Positions 61,451 to 64,000 of a stretch of 64,000 nt of DNA are shown one piece after another. The number at the start of each line of letters is the position of its first letter. Within the stretch, counting starts at the first letter, position 1. The notes under the pieces were generated by a model, which saw only the letters and a list, made by a program, of their open reading frames with translations, did not search any database and was not told where the DNA came from. This DNA is from Platycnemis pennipes. Lineage: Eukaryota > Arthropoda > Insecta > Odonata > Platycnemididae. A program made the translations under genes and the position numbers. The stretch covers positions 33,737,773 to 33,801,772 of the forward strand of contig OW121850.1 of NCBI GenBank assembly GCA_933228895.1, given 5' to 3'.

Positions 61451-64000
61451 CATGTACCTACATCTTAAAGAGTACCAGTGATAACAGACAGCTGTCTGAC
61501 CCTCTGCACTATTACCACCCAATTCGATTCATAACGAGCTACTCTCACCTGCACCAGGTAAGCAAGTGAAACACATTTTTTTATAGCTTATTTTTATTAT
61601 TTCATTTAACAACATTTCTGTAAGATAGATCTCAAATTACTTTCATATTTTAAATTCATTAAATCTAATTCAGCATTGCTACATTCCACAATTTCCATAC
61701 TTCTTCCTCCATTACAATGAAATACCATAATACTTTTTTCCAAAGGCATATTTTTGCCAAGCCGAAACTTCTGCAGCAGTTGTGGAACCAGACACATAGC
61801 CAAGGGGTGCTTCAGCCCCCTCAAAATGTTGTTCTGATTTTAACTGGGCATTATAATCTGGATTACACTGCACATAATTCAGGTGTTAAGTGACTTGAAA
61901 CATGATCACTAGTTTGATGCATGTGTGTGTTTAATAATTGTTCATTTCAATCTGACATGTATGTATGCATTGAACTTCTGTTCTGGAGCCAGTCAAATTA
62001 GTTTACTCATAGCAATGTAAGCAGTGAACTTTAACAGTGAGAAAAGATAGGAATGGGCACAGTGAAAGTAAATATCAAGCAGTGTAAATTAAGGGAAGAG
62101 ATTTGCAACATATCACCACCGAACGGGCAAGACTGATTTGTTTCAAGTTACGCTACACTAGAGTTACCTCCCCCCCACCTCCCCAAACAAATTTCTGGCT
62201 ACATTCCTGAGTGGCACCATCATAAAGGAGGAAGGAGTATTTTTATGTTATGCAACCATGAAGTGGTATTTCACTTCATTTTAGGGATAAGTAATAAACA
62301 GACCATTTTTGGAGTAGTTTCTCAATATTCAGATAAATCTTCTACACAGGCCACATACCAATGCAAAAAGATCTATGAGAAAAATTATCAGAGTATAGCA
62401 CCACATTTTTCATAAATTACAGACAATAATATCCATTAAAAAAGACCAATTATTAGAATGCTGCTGAAACAGACATAAAATACAATCATAATTGATGAAG
62501 GGATAAACATTTAATTTTGCAAACATCACAATAAATTAGCAACAATAGCACTGAATCTATTTTGCTAGTTATCAATCCAAAGACATAGATAATCAGTAAC
62601 ATACATCACACATAAAAACAAATTGTGCCTAGCACAACTGAAAAACATAAGCTGTATGAAATTTAATTTCAAGATATTTAGTATTTTGAAACAATACTCC
62701 AATTATATCATCATGTATTCACTTAATGGTGTTAACTACTTAAGGAAGAGTGTACTTTATCATTGTTACCTTTTTTTCAGCCCACAGCCAAAGAGTCATG
62801 AAGATCATCACCTACCTACAGAGCTTTCTTCTATTCCCCTCGTTCATTAAAATTTTTCTGAAAATCACTTTTTTCCAATAATTGTCAACAATGAAGATCA
62901 ACAACCTTAATTTAATCACCTTAAGGAACATCATTTAATAATTTTTCATTGTCATAGTTTTCTTTCTTTGATACTTTAAAATAGCCTAAAAAGTTTTTGA
63001 AGTCTTAAGATACCAAAGAAGTATTTAAAATATACTACATCTCTCTTTCTGACTACAATTGCTCTACCATAAATACTTCATGGGCAAAACAAAAACTGAA
63101 AGGGATAGCATTAAATTAACTTACCCTTCCATTTTATTTCTGGGTTTAAGATCACAAGCCTTCTTTAATATCCACCAACTATAGTTACACAAAGTCATAC
63201 ATCCTCACCAAGAATTTACAATCTCTTCAAAATTAGGGAAAAAGGGATGAAGATCATTTAGGATGGAAGACAACCTTTGGAATATAAATAATAGCTTTAA
63301 AACTCTTAATAACAAAATGTTTGGCTACACATCACAGATAAAATTTTTAAATACTCATTTTATACATATACTACCATTACGTATCTGCACCAATAACTTT
63401 TATGCACAAAGAGTTTTATGCATCCTTAACTCTTAATCCACCACAGGTACACAATTTGCACAGTAAATGTATCAACTTTATCATCCAAAATGCACAAGTT
63501 AGGGGTAATAGATGATAGAATTAACACAGAATAAATAAAAAACTGGAATGATTTGTGCAATATTTTTCCTCATTCCAAAACAAAATGAAAAGACCACAAA
63601 AAATAATTCTACAATCAAGACAAAAATGCCAATATTTAACAATAGATTTCCCTAGGCAAAGAAAGTGACATATTAAAAATATATATTTCTGGATAACTAA
63701 ACTCACCCAATAAATATGACTAGAAATTGGTAACTTAATATGTATTGTCCCATTAGATGAGCATGCAACAAGACCTTCCTCGCACATAAAATGACTATAT
63801 TTCAGGATGGAGTATTTCCAAAATCCCTCCCATCCCAACTCATTTGAGGGCATAATGATCGAGCACAGTATCCACGGCTGCTCTCTAAATCCTGAGGACC
63901 ATTTTCCTCATCCTTTCTGGTAAGTATGAGCTCGAGAGGAGCTTTGGGGCGAGTGATAGGAAGACTTTTCATTTTTATTGGTGAAGATGAACCACTGGAA
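61451..64000. other. AT-rich stretch, no gene recognised
   Basis: Mostly AT-rich with short frames of no distinctive content. A minus-strand frame at 63521-63853 (110 codons, Cys/Ile/Phe-rich) lacks coding bias. The last 150 bases are slightly GC-richer and could precede a gene beyond the window edge. Confidence 0.35.

Noticed and set aside
1..64000. CRISPR arrays, bacterial operons, phage genes
   Set aside because: No regularly spaced short repeats, no dense gene packing and no ribosome binding sites. The window is eukaryotic.

Overview
The window looks like nuclear DNA of an arthropod, probably a non-dipteran insect. The reasons are an AT-rich background with isolated CpG-rich islands, a gene split by introns with GT/AG borders, RTE-type LINE copies ending in ATGATG triplets, a copia-type Gag start, tRNA-derived SINEs, and a gene whose architecture resembles insect Unpaired (JAK/STAT ligand) cytokines. 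The species cannot be named from this sequence alone.

The one convincing host gene lies at about 42.9-46.4 kb on the + strand. Its five coding exons join in frame into a secreted protein of about 356 residues. It has a signal peptide, a helical core of about 180 residues, a tryptophan-containing last helix and a strongly basic C-terminal tail. I read it as a four-helix-bundle cytokine, best guess Unpaired-like; family membership is inference. About 40 kb upstream of it holds GC-rich islands in AT-rich DNA. Two islands (about 30.0 kb and 39.1 kb) have a TATA box, an ATG-free leader, a short ATG exon and a good splice donor. Both donors are in the phase needed to join the signal-peptide exon of the cytokine gene, which suggests alternative promoters spread over 13 kb.

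Region by region: 1-0.65 kb holds a decayed ORF. 0.65-28 kb is mostly non-coding, with GC islands, polypurine tracts, foldback repeats, two SINE families and an RTE 3' end. 28-43 kb is the promoter-like part. 43-46.5 kb carries the cytokine exons. 46.5-50 kb is AT-rich and may include a long 3' UTR. 50-56.7 kb is a nest of RTE elements: a decayed + copy, then a nearly full-length - copy interrupted by a younger + copy with a coherent RT ORF and one in-frame TGA. 57 kb has a copia gag relic, 59.7 and 60.4 kb have foldbacks, 60.7-61.5 kb has a decayed LINE, and the remainder is AT-rich without recognisable genes.

Most ORFs over 60 codons in the window do not look like genes; they come from GC-rich or simple-sequence DNA or from the antisense of transposons.
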